Counted from the first letter of the stretch, positions 28,079 through 37,328 are shown. The stretch: DNA of 64,000 bases from Verrucomicrobiaceae bacterium (GCA_021151605.1 JAGKWZ010000003.1:1-64000); one strand, 5' to 3'. Notes: generated from the letters alone by a model not told the origin. Program-made: numbers and translations.

Positions 28079-29285
28079 AGCAATGCCTCCAGACTACTTC
28101 TCCAATTGCACGCACTGCGGCTTCTGCCTCGCCGTGTGCCCAACTTACAAACTCACTGGCGATGAAAACAACTCACCGCGAGGTCGTCTGCGTTTGTGGA
28201 GTGAGGAAGCAGCGGGACGACTGCCTCAGGATCAGTGGACGGACTTTTACACTGCCGAGTGTGTCGGTTGTCTCGCCTGCGAGACGGCCTGTCCAGCGAC
28301 GGTGCCGTATGGTGAAATCTTCGAGCATGTTCGTCATGAACACGTCGCCGCGCATCGCTTCAAACCAAAGCTCGCGCTCCGATTGGCTGCCGCAGCGGTC
28401 ACGCGTCCGACCTTGTTTAATCTCGCCATGCTGCCTGCGCGGCTCCTGCGAAGCGCTGGGCTCAGCATGCATCGTTTTCTATTCCCTGGCCGTCCGGCGG
28501 CTCTGAAAAGCACCGCAGCGTATGCCGAAGAACTCATGCACCGACATCGCCCCACTGGTCCGCGTGTAGCTTTTCTCACCGGTTGTTTGATGGAAGCCAT
28601 GTTCCGCGAAATCAACTTCGCCACGGTGCGCGTGCTCATTGAGAACAACGTGCAAGTCATCATCCCTGATGGCCAGGGCTGCTGTGGCGCGTTCCAGGAG
28701 CATACCGGACTCGATGGAGTGGAAGCGCTTCGCGAGCAGAACAGGCGAGCGTTTGGCCCGCTCGATGTCGATGCCATCGTCAGCAACTCGTCCGGCTGCG
28801 GTTACGCTTTGGGCAAGACATTGCAGCCCGGCAAACAAGTGCGCGATGTGCTCGGCTTCTTCGGTGAACTCGGCCCCGTGCGCCGCCAGCGTGCCCGCGA
28901 TGATGGCACGCGAGTCTATGTGGATCTGCCCTGCCATCTCGTGCATGGACAGAAGGCCGCAGGCATTCCCGCGAATGTGCTCGATGCCACCGGCTACCGT
29001 TGGGAACTCGCGCCCAAGGCCAAAGATTGCTGCGGCTCCGGTGGTGTTTACAACATCCAGAAGCCCGAGAACGCGCAGCAGATCCTCGCTGATAAATCCG
29101 CCTTCCTCAACGAAGCCGAAGGCGCACCCGTCATCCTCGGCACCTCCAACCACGTCTGCATGATGCAATGGCACAGCGCCGGAGCCACTGGACTCGTCAT
29201 CCGCCCCTATGAGGTGAGACACATCATCCAACTCCTCGATCCCGGAGAAAAGTTCAGCATCCATTCAACCTCATCACAGCCATGA
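28068..29285 (+). CDS. glcF: glycolate oxidase iron-sulfur subunit GlcF
   Basis: 405 residues from the ATG at 28068 (MSTEAMPPDYFSN); the open frame upstream lies in glcE and is not used. Two [4Fe-4S] sites are at CTHCGFCLAVCPTYK and CVGCLACETACPATVPYGE. Two CCG domains follow, with GQGCCGAFQEHTG and KDCCGSGGVYNIQ. GlcF passes electrons from the flavin subunits to the quinone pool, so the complex should sit at the inner membrane. Its stop overlaps the start of the truncated gene at 29282 (ATGA), showing the operon once continued. Confidence 0.93.
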   Translation: MSTEAMPPDYFSNCTHCGFCLAVCPTYKLTGDENNSPRGRLRLWSEEAAGRLPQDQWTDFYTAECVGCLACETACPATVPYGEIFEHVRHEHVAAHRFKPKLALRLAAAAVTRPTLFNLAMLPARLLRSAGLSMHRFLFPGRPAALKSTAAYAEELMHRHRPTGPRVAFLTGCLMEAMFREINFATVRVLIENNVQVIIPDGQGCCGAFQEHTGLDGVEALREQNRRAFGPLDVDAIVSNSSGCGYALGKTLQPGKQVRDVLGFFGELGPVRRQRARDDGTRVYVDLPCHLVHGQKAAGIPANVLDATGYRWELAPKAKDCCGSGGVYNIQKPENAQQILADKSAFLNEAEGAPVILGTSNHVCMMQWHSAGATGLVIRPYEVRHIIQLLDPGEKFSIHSTSSQP

Positions 29286-29593
29286 ACCACAACGACCTCG
29301 CCCTGAGTCATGACAAAAAGATGAAGAACAGAAATCCATTTTTCTGTCTCACATCTTTTTGTCTTTTCATCGTCACGCTCCATGCCGCCGAGCCAATTGA
29401 TCCAGCTCGTTTTGAAAAAGAAATCCTCGTGCCGGCGGCGCGTGATGCGATCCAGATGGAAGTGCTGCCCGGTGGCGATGTCATCTTTGCCGAGTTCTGG
29501 GGCACGATTAAACGTTGGGACGCGAAGTCAGGCGGCGTGAGCATTCTGGGCACGGTGCCGACGTATGCGAAGGGCGAGATCATGCGCAGGTAG
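29282..29593 (+). pseudogene. 5' fragment of a secreted dehydrogenase-like gene, truncated at a rearrangement
   Basis: 103 codons, overlapping the glcF stop by 4 bp. A signal peptide (FFCLTSFCLFIVTLHA) precedes FEKEILVPAARDAIQMEVLPGGDVIFAEFWGTIKRWDAKSG, then GTVPTYAKGE. This is the beginning of a PQQ/sorbosone-dehydrogenase-type beta-propeller seen in large secreted proteins of this phylum. After YAKGE the sequence changes to IMRR and stops; the remaining several hundred residues are missing. The cut coincides with the 3' end of an opposing acetyltransferase fragment. Confidence 0.8.
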
Positions 29594-29904
29594 CTCGCAA
29601 CGCCCACCGCTTCGCCACTCGCGGCATCGACGATGGCGAAGAAGAGCGGATCACCGCCGAGGCACTGCTTTTCCAGCCAAGCGACATAGTCCTCGAACTC
29701 GATGAACGGCCCGTAAGGTAGGTAAGTCCAGTTGGCGCCGGTGGAGTCGAGTGCGTTCGCCTCGAAAAGCTGCCGCGCATGCTTTTCCACCTCCAGCGGT
29801 TCCAGCCGACAAAAGCGGCCCTGCATGACCATACGCGCTGGTGGCGGCGGCGGTTTCCAATCGGCGACGAGTTCGCCGAGCGGCTGATGTAGATGATCGG
29901 GCAT
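29584..29904 (-). pseudogene. GNAT (RimJ/RimL-type) acetyltransferase, 3' end missing
   Basis: Starting at the ATG at 29904, MPDHLHQPLGELVADWKPPP leads into RFCRLEPLEVEKHARQLFEA, WTYLPYGPFIEFEDYVAWLE, and PLFFAIVDAASGEAVGVASYLRM, the first half of a RimJ/RimL-like acetyltransferase. After YLRM the expected acetyl-CoA-binding half is absent, and the frame continues as antisense of the dehydrogenase fragment to a stop at 29308. It is therefore a truncated gene, or a nonfunctional fused ORF of 199 codons. It is divergent from the MOSC-GNAT gene, 82 bp away. Confidence 0.75.
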
Positions 29905-29986
29905 GGTGGCATCCGTCCTCTCGTCTGCGCATCGGCTCAAGCACTTCCAGCGATTGACCTGCCGGAAGGCGGCGGCAAGATCGCGC

Positions 29987-30934
29987 ATGCCCGCGACCGT
30001 CGCCGCCATCTACATCAGCCCATCCGCCACCGTGCTGCCGCAGGCGGTGACTGAGGCGGAGGCTCGGGCGCATCGCGGCCTCGTCGGAGATCGTTACTTT
30101 GAAGGTTGCGGCACTTTTACCGATTGGGAACCGAAAGGCCCGGGCCGCGAACTCACGCTGATCGAAAGCGAAGTGCTGGCCGAGATCGGACTCAGCGCCG
30201 CTGAAGCCCGAAGAAACATCGTCACCCAGGGCCTGCGACTGAATGACCTCGTCGGAAAGCGCTTCCGCATCGGAACCGTGCTTATCGAAGGCATCCGCCT
30301 CTGCCCGCCTTGTGCCCACTTGAACAAAGTGACCGGCAAAGCCCTGCTGAAGCCTCTCGCCGAGCGCGGTGGCCTGCGAGCGGACATCCTGAGCGATGGC
30401 GTGATCCGAGTGGGCGATGCGATCACTCCCGAGCCAGAAACTCCCATGAACGAATCCATCACCACGCTCGAAGCCGATCTCGCCAGCGAAGACCACGCCG
30501 CAGACACGCTGCGACTTTTGGACGAATACTCAGCCGATCCGATGGGTGACGGACATCCTTTATCCGATGCCGCCCGTCGCGATCTCATCCCCGGTCTGCG
30601 CCAGCATCCGACGACGCACGTTTTTCTGGCTTACGCCGATGGCGATGCGGTGGGGCTCGCGATTTGCTTTCTTGGCTTCTCCACCTTCGCTGCGCGGCGG
30701 TTGCTCTACATCATGGATTACTTTGTGCAGCCAACCCATCGCGGTCGCGGCATCGGCAAACGCTTGATGGACACCATCGCGGCCCGTGCGCGTGAACTCG
30801 GCTGCTGCCGTCTCACGCTCGAAGTGCAGGAAAACAACCACCACGCGCGTCGCATCTACGCCGCCGCCGGATTTGAACAGGCCGTGTATGTGCCGGAGGC
30901 CGGTGGAGCACTCTGCATGCACAAACCGCTCTGA
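29987..30934 (+). CDS. MOSC domain - GNAT acetyltransferase fusion
   Basis: 315 residues from the ATG at 29987 (MPATVAAIYISPSA). Residues 1-~145 are a MOSC domain (GLVGDRYFEGCGTF; ELTLIESEVLAEIG; RLNDLVGKRFRIGTVLIEGIRLCPPCAHL with a conserved Cys), a fold of sulfur/molybdenum cofactor enzymes. From MNESITTLEADLASEDHAAD (about 154) a GNAT acetyltransferase begins, with DYFVQPTHRGRGIGKRLMDTIAARARELG as the acetyl-CoA site and NNHHARRIYAAAGFEQ. No stop separates them. The internal ATG at 30447 could be a separate start. Substrates are unknown. The next gene follows 4 bp later. Confidence 0.85.
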   Translation: MPATVAAIYISPSATVLPQAVTEAEARAHRGLVGDRYFEGCGTFTDWEPKGPGRELTLIESEVLAEIGLSAAEARRNIVTQGLRLNDLVGKRFRIGTVLIEGIRLCPPCAHLNKVTGKALLKPLAERGGLRADILSDGVIRVGDAITPEPETPMNESITTLEADLASEDHAADTLRLLDEYSADPMGDGHPLSDAARRDLIPGLRQHPTTHVFLAYADGDAVGLAICFLGFSTFAARRLLYIMDYFVQPTHRGRGIGKRLMDTIAARARELGCCRLTLEVQENNHHARRIYAAAGFEQAVYVPEAGGALCMHKPL

Positions 30935-30938
30935 TCTC

Positions 30939-31280
30939 ATGTCCACCTTCGCTCCAACGCCCTCGCCGCCCTACTACGCGGTGATCTTCACCTCGCAGCG
31001 CACCGAGGGCGATCAAGGCTATGGAGACATGGCGGATCGCATGGTGGAACTGGCGCATGAGCAGCCGGGCTTTCTTGGCGTGGAGAGCGCCCGCGGTGCG
31101 GGAGGCTTTGGCATCACGGTCTCGTATTGGGAGAACACCCAGGCCATCGCCAACTGGAAGGCGAACGCGGAGCACCTCATCGCTCAAGAGACGGGCAAGA
31201 CTCGTTGGTATGAGGATTACCAGCTCCGCGTGGCGAAGGTGGAGCGGGCGTATGGGAAGACTCGCCTTGAGCGATCCTGA
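30939..31280 (+). CDS. antibiotic biosynthesis monooxygenase (ABM) domain protein
   Basis: 113 residues from the ATG at 30939 (MSTFAPTPSPPYYAVIF); the open frame upstream belongs to the MOSC-GNAT gene. The pattern YYAVIFTSQRT, GYGDMADRMVELAHEQPGFLGVES, ITVSYWENTQAIANWKANAEHL is typical of the small ferredoxin-like ABM/YdhR-like family, often heme- or quinone-related monooxygenases. It ends with a basic tail. It lies 4 bp after the MOSC-GNAT gene and is probably cotranscribed. The specific reaction is not known. It converges with the subtilase gene, 34 bp apart. Confidence 0.88.
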   Translation: MSTFAPTPSPPYYAVIFTSQRTEGDQGYGDMADRMVELAHEQPGFLGVESARGAGGFGITVSYWENTQAIANWKANAEHLIAQETGKTRWYEDYQLRVAKVERAYGKTRLERS

Positions 31281-31314
31281 GCGTGAAGTCGGCGACAAGG
31301 ACGCATGCTGGGCG

Positions 31315-34300
31315 TCAAGGCGCCATGACTCGATAAAACCTGCGCTCCGCTGTCCCGGCCCCTGGGTCGGTCCAGGTGGTGGTGGTGCTGGTGGCGGTGA
31401 GGGTGACGGTGGTCCAGGTCTGCAAGTCGGGGCTGTGCTGCACGCGATACTGCCTGCCGATGACAGAGGGGAATTGGAGGGTCGGTCCCGCAATGTTGGA
31501 GGTGACTTCGGCGCGGGGGCCGGTGCCGGGGTCGGTATCACTGGTGCCGAAGCCGGCTTCTTCGTCGGCCCAGAAGCCGTCGCCATCGGCATCGGCGTAA
31601 AGCTTAAATTCATCCACAAAACCGGAGTCGAGTCCGCTGCGGACGAAGTCGTCTTTGATGTAGGCCCATTTCAACGTGTGTGTGCCTGAGGGGATAATGA
31701 ACTCCTTCAGCGTCCAGCCGACCTCGCCGCTGATGGCCGCCTGCTCGACATCGTCGATGTAGAAACGCAGGTAGTCGTAGTCTGCCTCTGAGGAGATGCC
31801 CCAGTAGAAAGTCGCCTTGGTCGGGCCGGTGACCTGGGTGCTCATGACGCTGTCCTGGAGATCGCCGATCTCGCCACTGCGGGCGGCATCGCTGCCATCA
31901 TGAGAGTAGAGCGCCTGTGGCCGCCAAGCGAGATCGCCTGAGGAGGTGATGACTTGGGCTGGCGCATCGATCGCCGCCGCCAGACCTTCGGAGACAGAGC
32001 CGACGATGAGCGTCAGGGTGGCCGAGCCTGTGCCGAAGTCGTTCGTGGCATCGAGGGTGATCGTGTGGGTGCCGATGACCGAGGTGCTACCGTAAATGAG
32101 GCCCGTGGTGGTGGAAATCAAAAGCCCCGCAGGCAGCCCTGTGGCTGTGTAACTGGTTGGGGCATTCGTGGCGGCGATTTGATGGCGGACGGCGGCGTTC
32201 TCATACGCATTCACGGTGCCTCCGGTGACGACGGGCGCTGTGTTGATGGGGGTGAGTGTCATTTCATCCACCCAGCCAGCGTCTTGCCCTGCGATGGTGG
32301 CCTCGTCTTTGAGATAATAGATGTCCACATTGTGCGTTCCGGGTCCGATGTCCTGCGTGACCTGCGTCCAGTCCACCTCGCCAGTGATGTAGGCTTTGAC
32401 GTAGCCGTCCACGGTGAGCACGAGGTAGTCGTAATTTGCCTCTGAGGAGACCTTCCACTGGAAGCTCAGCCGCCTGGGGCCGACGACGGTGAATTCCATG
32501 CCGGAGTATTCTTCATGGACCACCGGGGCACTTTGCGCGGCATCCACGGTATCGTGACTGATCGTGGTTTGGCGGAACCAGTCGCCATAACCAAAGGGAA
32601 CGATCTTTAATGACTCGGGCTGCTCCACGGCATCTGACAGAGTGGGATCGGCGGGCAAGATGTAGATAAGGGCATTCTCGAGTGTGGAACCCGTGGCATT
32701 CGTGGCGATCAAGGCGGTGTTGTAAGGGCCGGTAAACGAAGTTGTGCCCGTGATCAGTCCCGTGCTGGTATTCATCGTCAGACCGAGTGGCAGACCGAAG
32801 TGACCGAAGCTGGTGGCAAAGTTTGAAGCAGTGACTTGGTGGCGCAGCTCTGCGCCCTCGCGTCCTACAATGATAAGGCTGGACGTGATGACTGGTGCAG
32901 GCAGGCCGCCGGTGGGCACGGTGCCGTGGAAGGTGATGCTGGCTTCGTTCAGTGTCCCGAAGTCGGCGAGATCGGTGTCATAGACCTGCAGCTTCCACTG
33001 CCCCTCGGAGCGCTCGCCCCAGAAGTGCGTGCTCATGAAGGTCCAGTCGATGTTCGCTCCGGTGTCATTGCCCCGAGCCCGAGCCAGCCGCACGCTGACG
33101 CCGCTGGGTGAGGTGAGCCACCATTCGAGCTGACCTCGGCGCGGATGAGTGGCCTTTACGCTCACGGTCACATGCTCCAGTCGCAGGCTGTTTTCGGCAG
33201 TGACGGTGAAGCTGTGCGTGAGACCAGCGCTGCCGCCATCGGGGATGGACAAAGCCAGGCTTGGGGAGTTCTGCGAGCGCGTCTCGCGTGCTGGCAGATT
33301 TGTCCAAGTCGTGGCCATCGTCGTGGCAGCCTGGGCATTCACGAGGCCCGCGCCGTAGCGATGATGAAAGTCAAAACCTGCCCCATTCGTCACCCAGCCG
33401 CCGTCATTGGGATCGTTCGTCGTGGCGCTGCGCATGAGGATCTCCTGCACATCACGATAACCGAGATTTGGGTTGGCCTGAAGCATCAGCGCCACAACTC
33501 CTGCCACGGCCGGCGTGGCCGATGAAGTGCCGCCGAAGCTGTTCGTGTAGTCGCCATTCGTGTAGTCGCTGCCCGTCCCGGCATTGTAGCCGGTGCTGCC
33601 GGTGATGTCCGTCGTCGTCACGCCCTGCGTGCCGCCATTCGAGGGCGCGCACACCAGGATATTTGCCCCAGGCTCGCTGTAAGGTGCGGCCTCGCCATCA
33701 TCACCGATGGCGGACACGGCGATGGCATAAGGCGATGCAGCCCAGCCATCGTAGTTCGAGTCATCGCCATTGTAGTTCCCATTGCCGCCCGCCCAGAGAA
33801 ACACCGTACCCTTGCCACCACGTCCGAGCGTCACCGCATCTACCAAAGCCGCCACGCTGAGAGGCCCGGGCCCGCCGTAGCCATAAGCACTGTCCGAGGG
33901 GCCCCAACTGCTGCTTTTCACGTCGATGATGTCTTTTTTGAAGGCAAAAGCATCGGCCTCGTCTGCATCCGTCGTCGGGCCAGCGATGAGACGCAGACCC
34001 ACGAGCGTGGCCTCGGGTGCCACGCCAGTGACGCCGATGCCGTTGTTGCCACGAGCCGCAGCTACACCGGCGCAGGCGGTGCCATGGAAGTCGCCGGTGC
34101 CCGGAGTGGGATCATCATCGAGATCATTGAAGTCGCGATCGTTGACCGTGTCAGCATTTGTCAGCAGGTCGGGATGAGAGACCTGCAAGCCATCGTCCAG
34201 AATGCCGATGCGGATGCCTGTGCCGCGATAGCTGTCCCAGGTGGGCACCACTCTCAGGTCGATGCCAGCCGTGGCACTGTTCTGTCCCGTGTTTTGAAGA

Positions 34301-34740
34301 TGCCATTGGTAGCCGGGGTTCGCTGGATTGTGGGCAAAAAAGGCATCGTTGGGCACGAAGCGATGCTGCATTTGCCTAGCCAGCATGGGCTCCGCCGAGC
34401 GAACGCCAGGGAGCCGCATCAATCGTTTGGCCCCATCCACAGCGGCGGTGGCGCTGCCGCTGAACTCGACCACCGCATACTTGCCACGAGCCTGAGACTT
34501 CGCGACGCCTGGAAGCTGTGACAGGCTGGCCGCGCTGGTGCCATTCAGCTCCACGAGCACCTTCTTCGTCAGCCATCGCCGGTTCGCCTCATCCTGCGGC
34601 GCATCCTTTTCATAGAGCACCCACTCGCCCTTCGTGCCGAGTTCATTCGGTGAGCGGAGAAACGACCTGCCGCCCACGCTGATCTGCCCCTGCGCGAGCG
34701 ATGCAGCAAATAGCAGTGTAATGAAGATCCAGCGTGTCAT
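31315..34740 (-). CDS. secreted subtilisin-like serine protease with P-domain and Ig/putative carbohydrate-binding repeats
   Basis: 1141 residues. Signal peptide (MTRWIFITLLFAASLAQG), then an inhibitor-type prodomain ending near residue 130. The S8 catalytic core has Asp in GIRIGILDDGLQVSHPDL, His in FHGTACAGVAAARGNNG and Ser in GTSSATPAVAGVVALML, with the oxyanion Asn likely in the SSWGPSDS region. A P/Homo B domain follows (LSIPDGGSAGLTHSFTVTAE; LEWWLTSPSGVSVRLARARG), the architecture of kexin/furin convertases. Then come putative Ig repeats (PVVTGGTVNAYENAAVRHQI), two similar beta domains (FQWKVSSEANYDYLVLTVDG; FYWGISSEADYDYLRFYIDD) and a C-terminal beta tail. It probably acts outside the cell. 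Confidence 0.93.
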   Translation of the reverse strand: MTRWIFITLLFAASLAQGQISVGGRSFLRSPNELGTKGEWVLYEKDAPQDEANRRWLTKKVLVELNGTSAASLSQLPGVAKSQARGKYAVVEFSGSATAAVDGAKRLMRLPGVRSAEPMLARQMQHRFVPNDAFFAHNPANPGYQWHLQNTGQNSATAGIDLRVVPTWDSYRGTGIRIGILDDGLQVSHPDLLTNADTVNDRDFNDLDDDPTPGTGDFHGTACAGVAAARGNNGIGVTGVAPEATLVGLRLIAGPTTDADEADAFAFKKDIIDVKSSSWGPSDSAYGYGGPGPLSVAALVDAVTLGRGGKGTVFLWAGGNGNYNGDDSNYDGWAASPYAIAVSAIGDDGEAAPYSEPGANILVCAPSNGGTQGVTTTDITGSTGYNAGTGSDYTNGDYTNSFGGTSSATPAVAGVVALMLQANPNLGYRDVQEILMRSATTNDPNDGGWVTNGAGFDFHHRYGAGLVNAQAATTMATTWTNLPARETRSQNSPSLALSIPDGGSAGLTHSFTVTAENSLRLEHVTVSVKATHPRRGQLEWWLTSPSGVSVRLARARGNDTGANIDWTFMSTHFWGERSEGQWKLQVYDTDLADFGTLNEASITFHGTVPTGGLPAPVITSSLIIVGREGAELRHQVTASNFATSFGHFGLPLGLTMNTSTGLITGTTSFTGPYNTALIATNATGSTLENALIYILPADPTLSDAVEQPESLKIVPFGYGDWFRQTTISHDTVDAAQSAPVVHEEYSGMEFTVVGPRRLSFQWKVSSEANYDYLVLTVDGYVKAYITGEVDWTQVTQDIGPGTHNVDIYYLKDEATIAGQDAGWVDEMTLTPINTAPVVTGGTVNAYENAAVRHQIAATNAPTSYTATGLPAGLLISTTTGLIYGSTSVIGTHTITLDATNDFGTGSATLTLIVGSVSEGLAAAIDAPAQVITSSGDLAWRPQALYSHDGSDAARSGEIGDLQDSVMSTQVTGPTKATFYWGISSEADYDYLRFYIDDVEQAAISGEVGWTLKEFIIPSGTHTLKWAYIKDDFVRSGLDSGFVDEFKLYADADGDGFWADEEAGFGTSDTDPGTGPRAEVTSNIAGPTLQFPSVIGRQYRVQHSPDLQTWTTVTLTATSTTTTWTDPGAGTAERRFYRVMAP

Positions 34741-34804
34741 GGTCGGTATCCGAAAGGCGGCGAATCATGACACACTGATCAAAAAGGGCGAACCAAGGAA
34801 GCTC

Positions 34805-37183
34805 TTATTTCTTCCCCTTCGAGGCCGCCGCTGTGAACCAGTCGCCGCCGCCACCTCCGCCACCAAAGGGATTGCCCATGCCACCACCTGAGGAGCGTCC
34901 GCCGCCTTGACTGAAGCCGCCGGGGCGGCTTTGACCACCGCCACCACCCGCAGGCGCGCCTGCCGGACGTCCGCCTCCCTGCTTCTTCTCAAAGTCAGGC
35001 TTCGACTTCAAACTCAACGCGATGCGCTTCCGCTGGATATCCACCTCCATGACTGTGGCCATGACGCGCTGGCCAACTTTCACGGCCTCAGCGGCATCTC
35101 TGACGAAGCTGTCGCTGAGCTGGCTGACGTGGGCCAGGCCGTCCTGATGCACGCCGATGTCGATGAAGGCACCAAAGGCAGTCACGTTCGTGATCACACC
35201 GGGGAGCTTCATGCCAACTTGCAGGTCCTTCATCTCGTTCACGCCTTCCTGGAACTTGAAGACTTCGAACTGCTTACGCGGATCTCGGCCCGGCTTGGCG
35301 AGTTCGTTCATGATGTCCTGCAGCGTGGGCAGACCGACATCGGCACTGACATACTTTTTCAAATCGAGCTTCTGACGCAGCTCAGGCTTCTGCATGAGAT
35401 CGGCGACGGTGCAGCCGAGGTCGGAGGCCATCTTTTCCACGAGCGGGTAGCGCTCAGGATGTACGGCGCTGGAGTCCAGCGGATGGCTGGCATCGCGAAT
35501 GCGGAGGAAGCCCGCGGCCTGCTCAAAAGCTTTGTCACCGAGGCGCGGGACCTTCATGAGGTCTTTGCGTGACTTGAAGGGGCCGTTCTCATTGCGGAAA
35601 GCCACGATGTTCGCCGCGTGCGTGCTGTTCAGGCCGGAAACGTAGCTGAGGAGCTGTTTGGAGGCCGTGTTCACCTCCACACCGACGTTGTTCACGCAAC
35701 TGATGACGATGTTGTCGAGGCCGTCCTTGAGCTGCCGCTGATCCACATCGTGCTGATACTGGCCGACACCGATGGATTTGGGGTCGAGCTTCACCAGCTC
35801 CGCCAGCGGGTCCATGAGACGCCGCCCGATGGAAACGGCACCACGCACGGTGACATCGTGGTTCGGAAACTCCTCGCGGGCGACATCGCTGGCGCTGTAG
35901 ATGGAGGCTCCGCTTTCATTGACCATGATCACGGGGATGTGCTTCGGCACGCCGATTTTGTTGATGAAACCTTCCGTCTCGCGGCTGGCGGTTCCATTGC
36001 CGATGGCGATGGCTTCGATCTTGAAGCGCTCGATCAAATTCAGCACGAGCTTCTTCGCGTGCATGAGGCTGTTACCTTCGCCAAGGAGGTAAATCACATC
36101 GTTGAAGAGAAGCTGCCCCTGCGCATCGAGCACGACCGTTTTGCAACCCGTGCGGAATCCTGGGTCGATGCCCAAAAGACGCTTCTGGCCGAGCGGTGCC
36201 GCCATGAGCAGCTCGCGGAGATTGTCGGCGAAAACCTTCACGGCATCGGCGTCGGCCTTCTTCTTCGATTCCAGGCGGAACTCGGTCTCCATGCTGGAGC
36301 TGAGCAGGCGCTTGTAGCTGTCGGCGCAGGCCTGTTTCATCTGATCCGTGCAGGCATTGCCACCTTTGGCAAACATCTGGGTGATGATCTGCACCGCCGT
36401 CTCTTCCGGCGGCTGGATGCGCATGAGGAGGAAGCCTTCTTTCTCGCCACGGCGGATCGCCAACATGCGATGACTTGGGATGGATTTCATCGGCTCCGTC
36501 CAGTCGAAGTAGTCGCGGAACTTCTGCGCTTCCTCGTCCTTGTCTTTGCCATACATGACCTTGGAAACCACGGTTCCCTGCTCGGCGAAAAGCTTGCGGA
36601 GGGCGGCACGGGCTTCGGCGTTGTCACTAATGCGCTCGGCGATGATGTCGCGGGCTCCGGCGAGGGCATCGTTGGCGTCTTTGACACGCAGCTCTTCGTT
36701 TTCGTGATCGAGATTCACCAGCTTCGCGGCCTCGGAAGCGAGATCGACGCCAGCGGTGAGCATGTTGGCCTCGATGAAATCGGCCAGCGGCTCCAAGCCT
36801 TTCTCTTTCGCGATGGTGGCACGCGTGCGGCGTTTAGGACGGAAGGGAGCGAAGATGTCCTCCAGCACATTCAGAGTTTCCGCTTTCTCGATCTTCGCGC
36901 GGAGGATGTCGGTCATGAGCTTGCGCTCTTCCAAAGACTTCACGATGGCCGAGCGGCGGTCATCGAGCGCCACGAGCTGCTCCATGCGCTCCTTCACATT
37001 CAGGATCTGCACTTCATCGAGCATGCCGGTGGCTTCTTTACGATAGCGGGAGATGAAGGGCACCGTGGCACCGTCCGCGAGCAGTTTAGCCGTGGCACCG
37101 ACCTGGATGGCCTTGATGCCGAGTTCCTTCGCCACACGCTCGACGTGGGCGACATTGATATTGAGTTCTTCAGAGGCAGACAT
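34805..37183 (-). CDS. tex: Tex-family transcription accessory/RNA-binding protein with Gly-rich tail
   Basis: 792 residues. It has the Tex layout: an N-terminal helical domain with KLLADGATVPFISRYRKEATGMLDE, a YqgF-like RNase H fold (LLGIDPGFRTGCKTVVLDAQGQ), helix-hairpin-helix repeats (LNSTHAANIVAFRNENGPFKSR) and an S1 domain near the end (GMKLPGVITNVTAFGAFIDIGVHQDGLAHVSQLSDSFV). After SLKSKPDFEKK a tail of about 60 residues is rich in Gly, Arg, Ser and Pro with RPGG and GGG runs. Tex binds nucleic acid and modulates transcription. It is divergent from the POT transporter gene. The subtilase gene lies downstream on the same strand, 64 bp away. Confidence 0.93.
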   Translation of the reverse strand: MSASEELNINVAHVERVAKELGIKAIQVGATAKLLADGATVPFISRYRKEATGMLDEVQILNVKERMEQLVALDDRRSAIVKSLEERKLMTDILRAKIEKAETLNVLEDIFAPFRPKRRTRATIAKEKGLEPLADFIEANMLTAGVDLASEAAKLVNLDHENEELRVKDANDALAGARDIIAERISDNAEARAALRKLFAEQGTVVSKVMYGKDKDEEAQKFRDYFDWTEPMKSIPSHRMLAIRRGEKEGFLLMRIQPPEETAVQIITQMFAKGGNACTDQMKQACADSYKRLLSSSMETEFRLESKKKADADAVKVFADNLRELLMAAPLGQKRLLGIDPGFRTGCKTVVLDAQGQLLFNDVIYLLGEGNSLMHAKKLVLNLIERFKIEAIAIGNGTASRETEGFINKIGVPKHIPVIMVNESGASIYSASDVAREEFPNHDVTVRGAVSIGRRLMDPLAELVKLDPKSIGVGQYQHDVDQRQLKDGLDNIVISCVNNVGVEVNTASKQLLSYVSGLNSTHAANIVAFRNENGPFKSRKDLMKVPRLGDKAFEQAAGFLRIRDASHPLDSSAVHPERYPLVEKMASDLGCTVADLMQKPELRQKLDLKKYVSADVGLPTLQDIMNELAKPGRDPRKQFEVFKFQEGVNEMKDLQVGMKLPGVITNVTAFGAFIDIGVHQDGLAHVSQLSDSFVRDAAEAVKVGQRVMATVMEVDIQRKRIALSLKSKPDFEKKQGGGRPAGAPAGGGGGQSRPGGFSQGGGRSSGGGMGNPFGGGGGGGDWFTAAASKGKK

Positions 37184-37328
37184 GGTTTGGAAAGAGGTTG
37201 TGGCGCATCAGACGCCGGGTTGGGCCTGCTGTGTTAGCGAGCCCCACGAACGGCAGCAAGGTGAAGAGTTTCACGCCGAGAAATTTAGTTCCTTGACGCT
37301 TGGTCTGCGATGTCGTGGGAGCACTCTT

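Noticed and set aside
35618..37237. 539-residue plus-strand ORF
   Set aside because: Antisense to tex; no recognisable domain.
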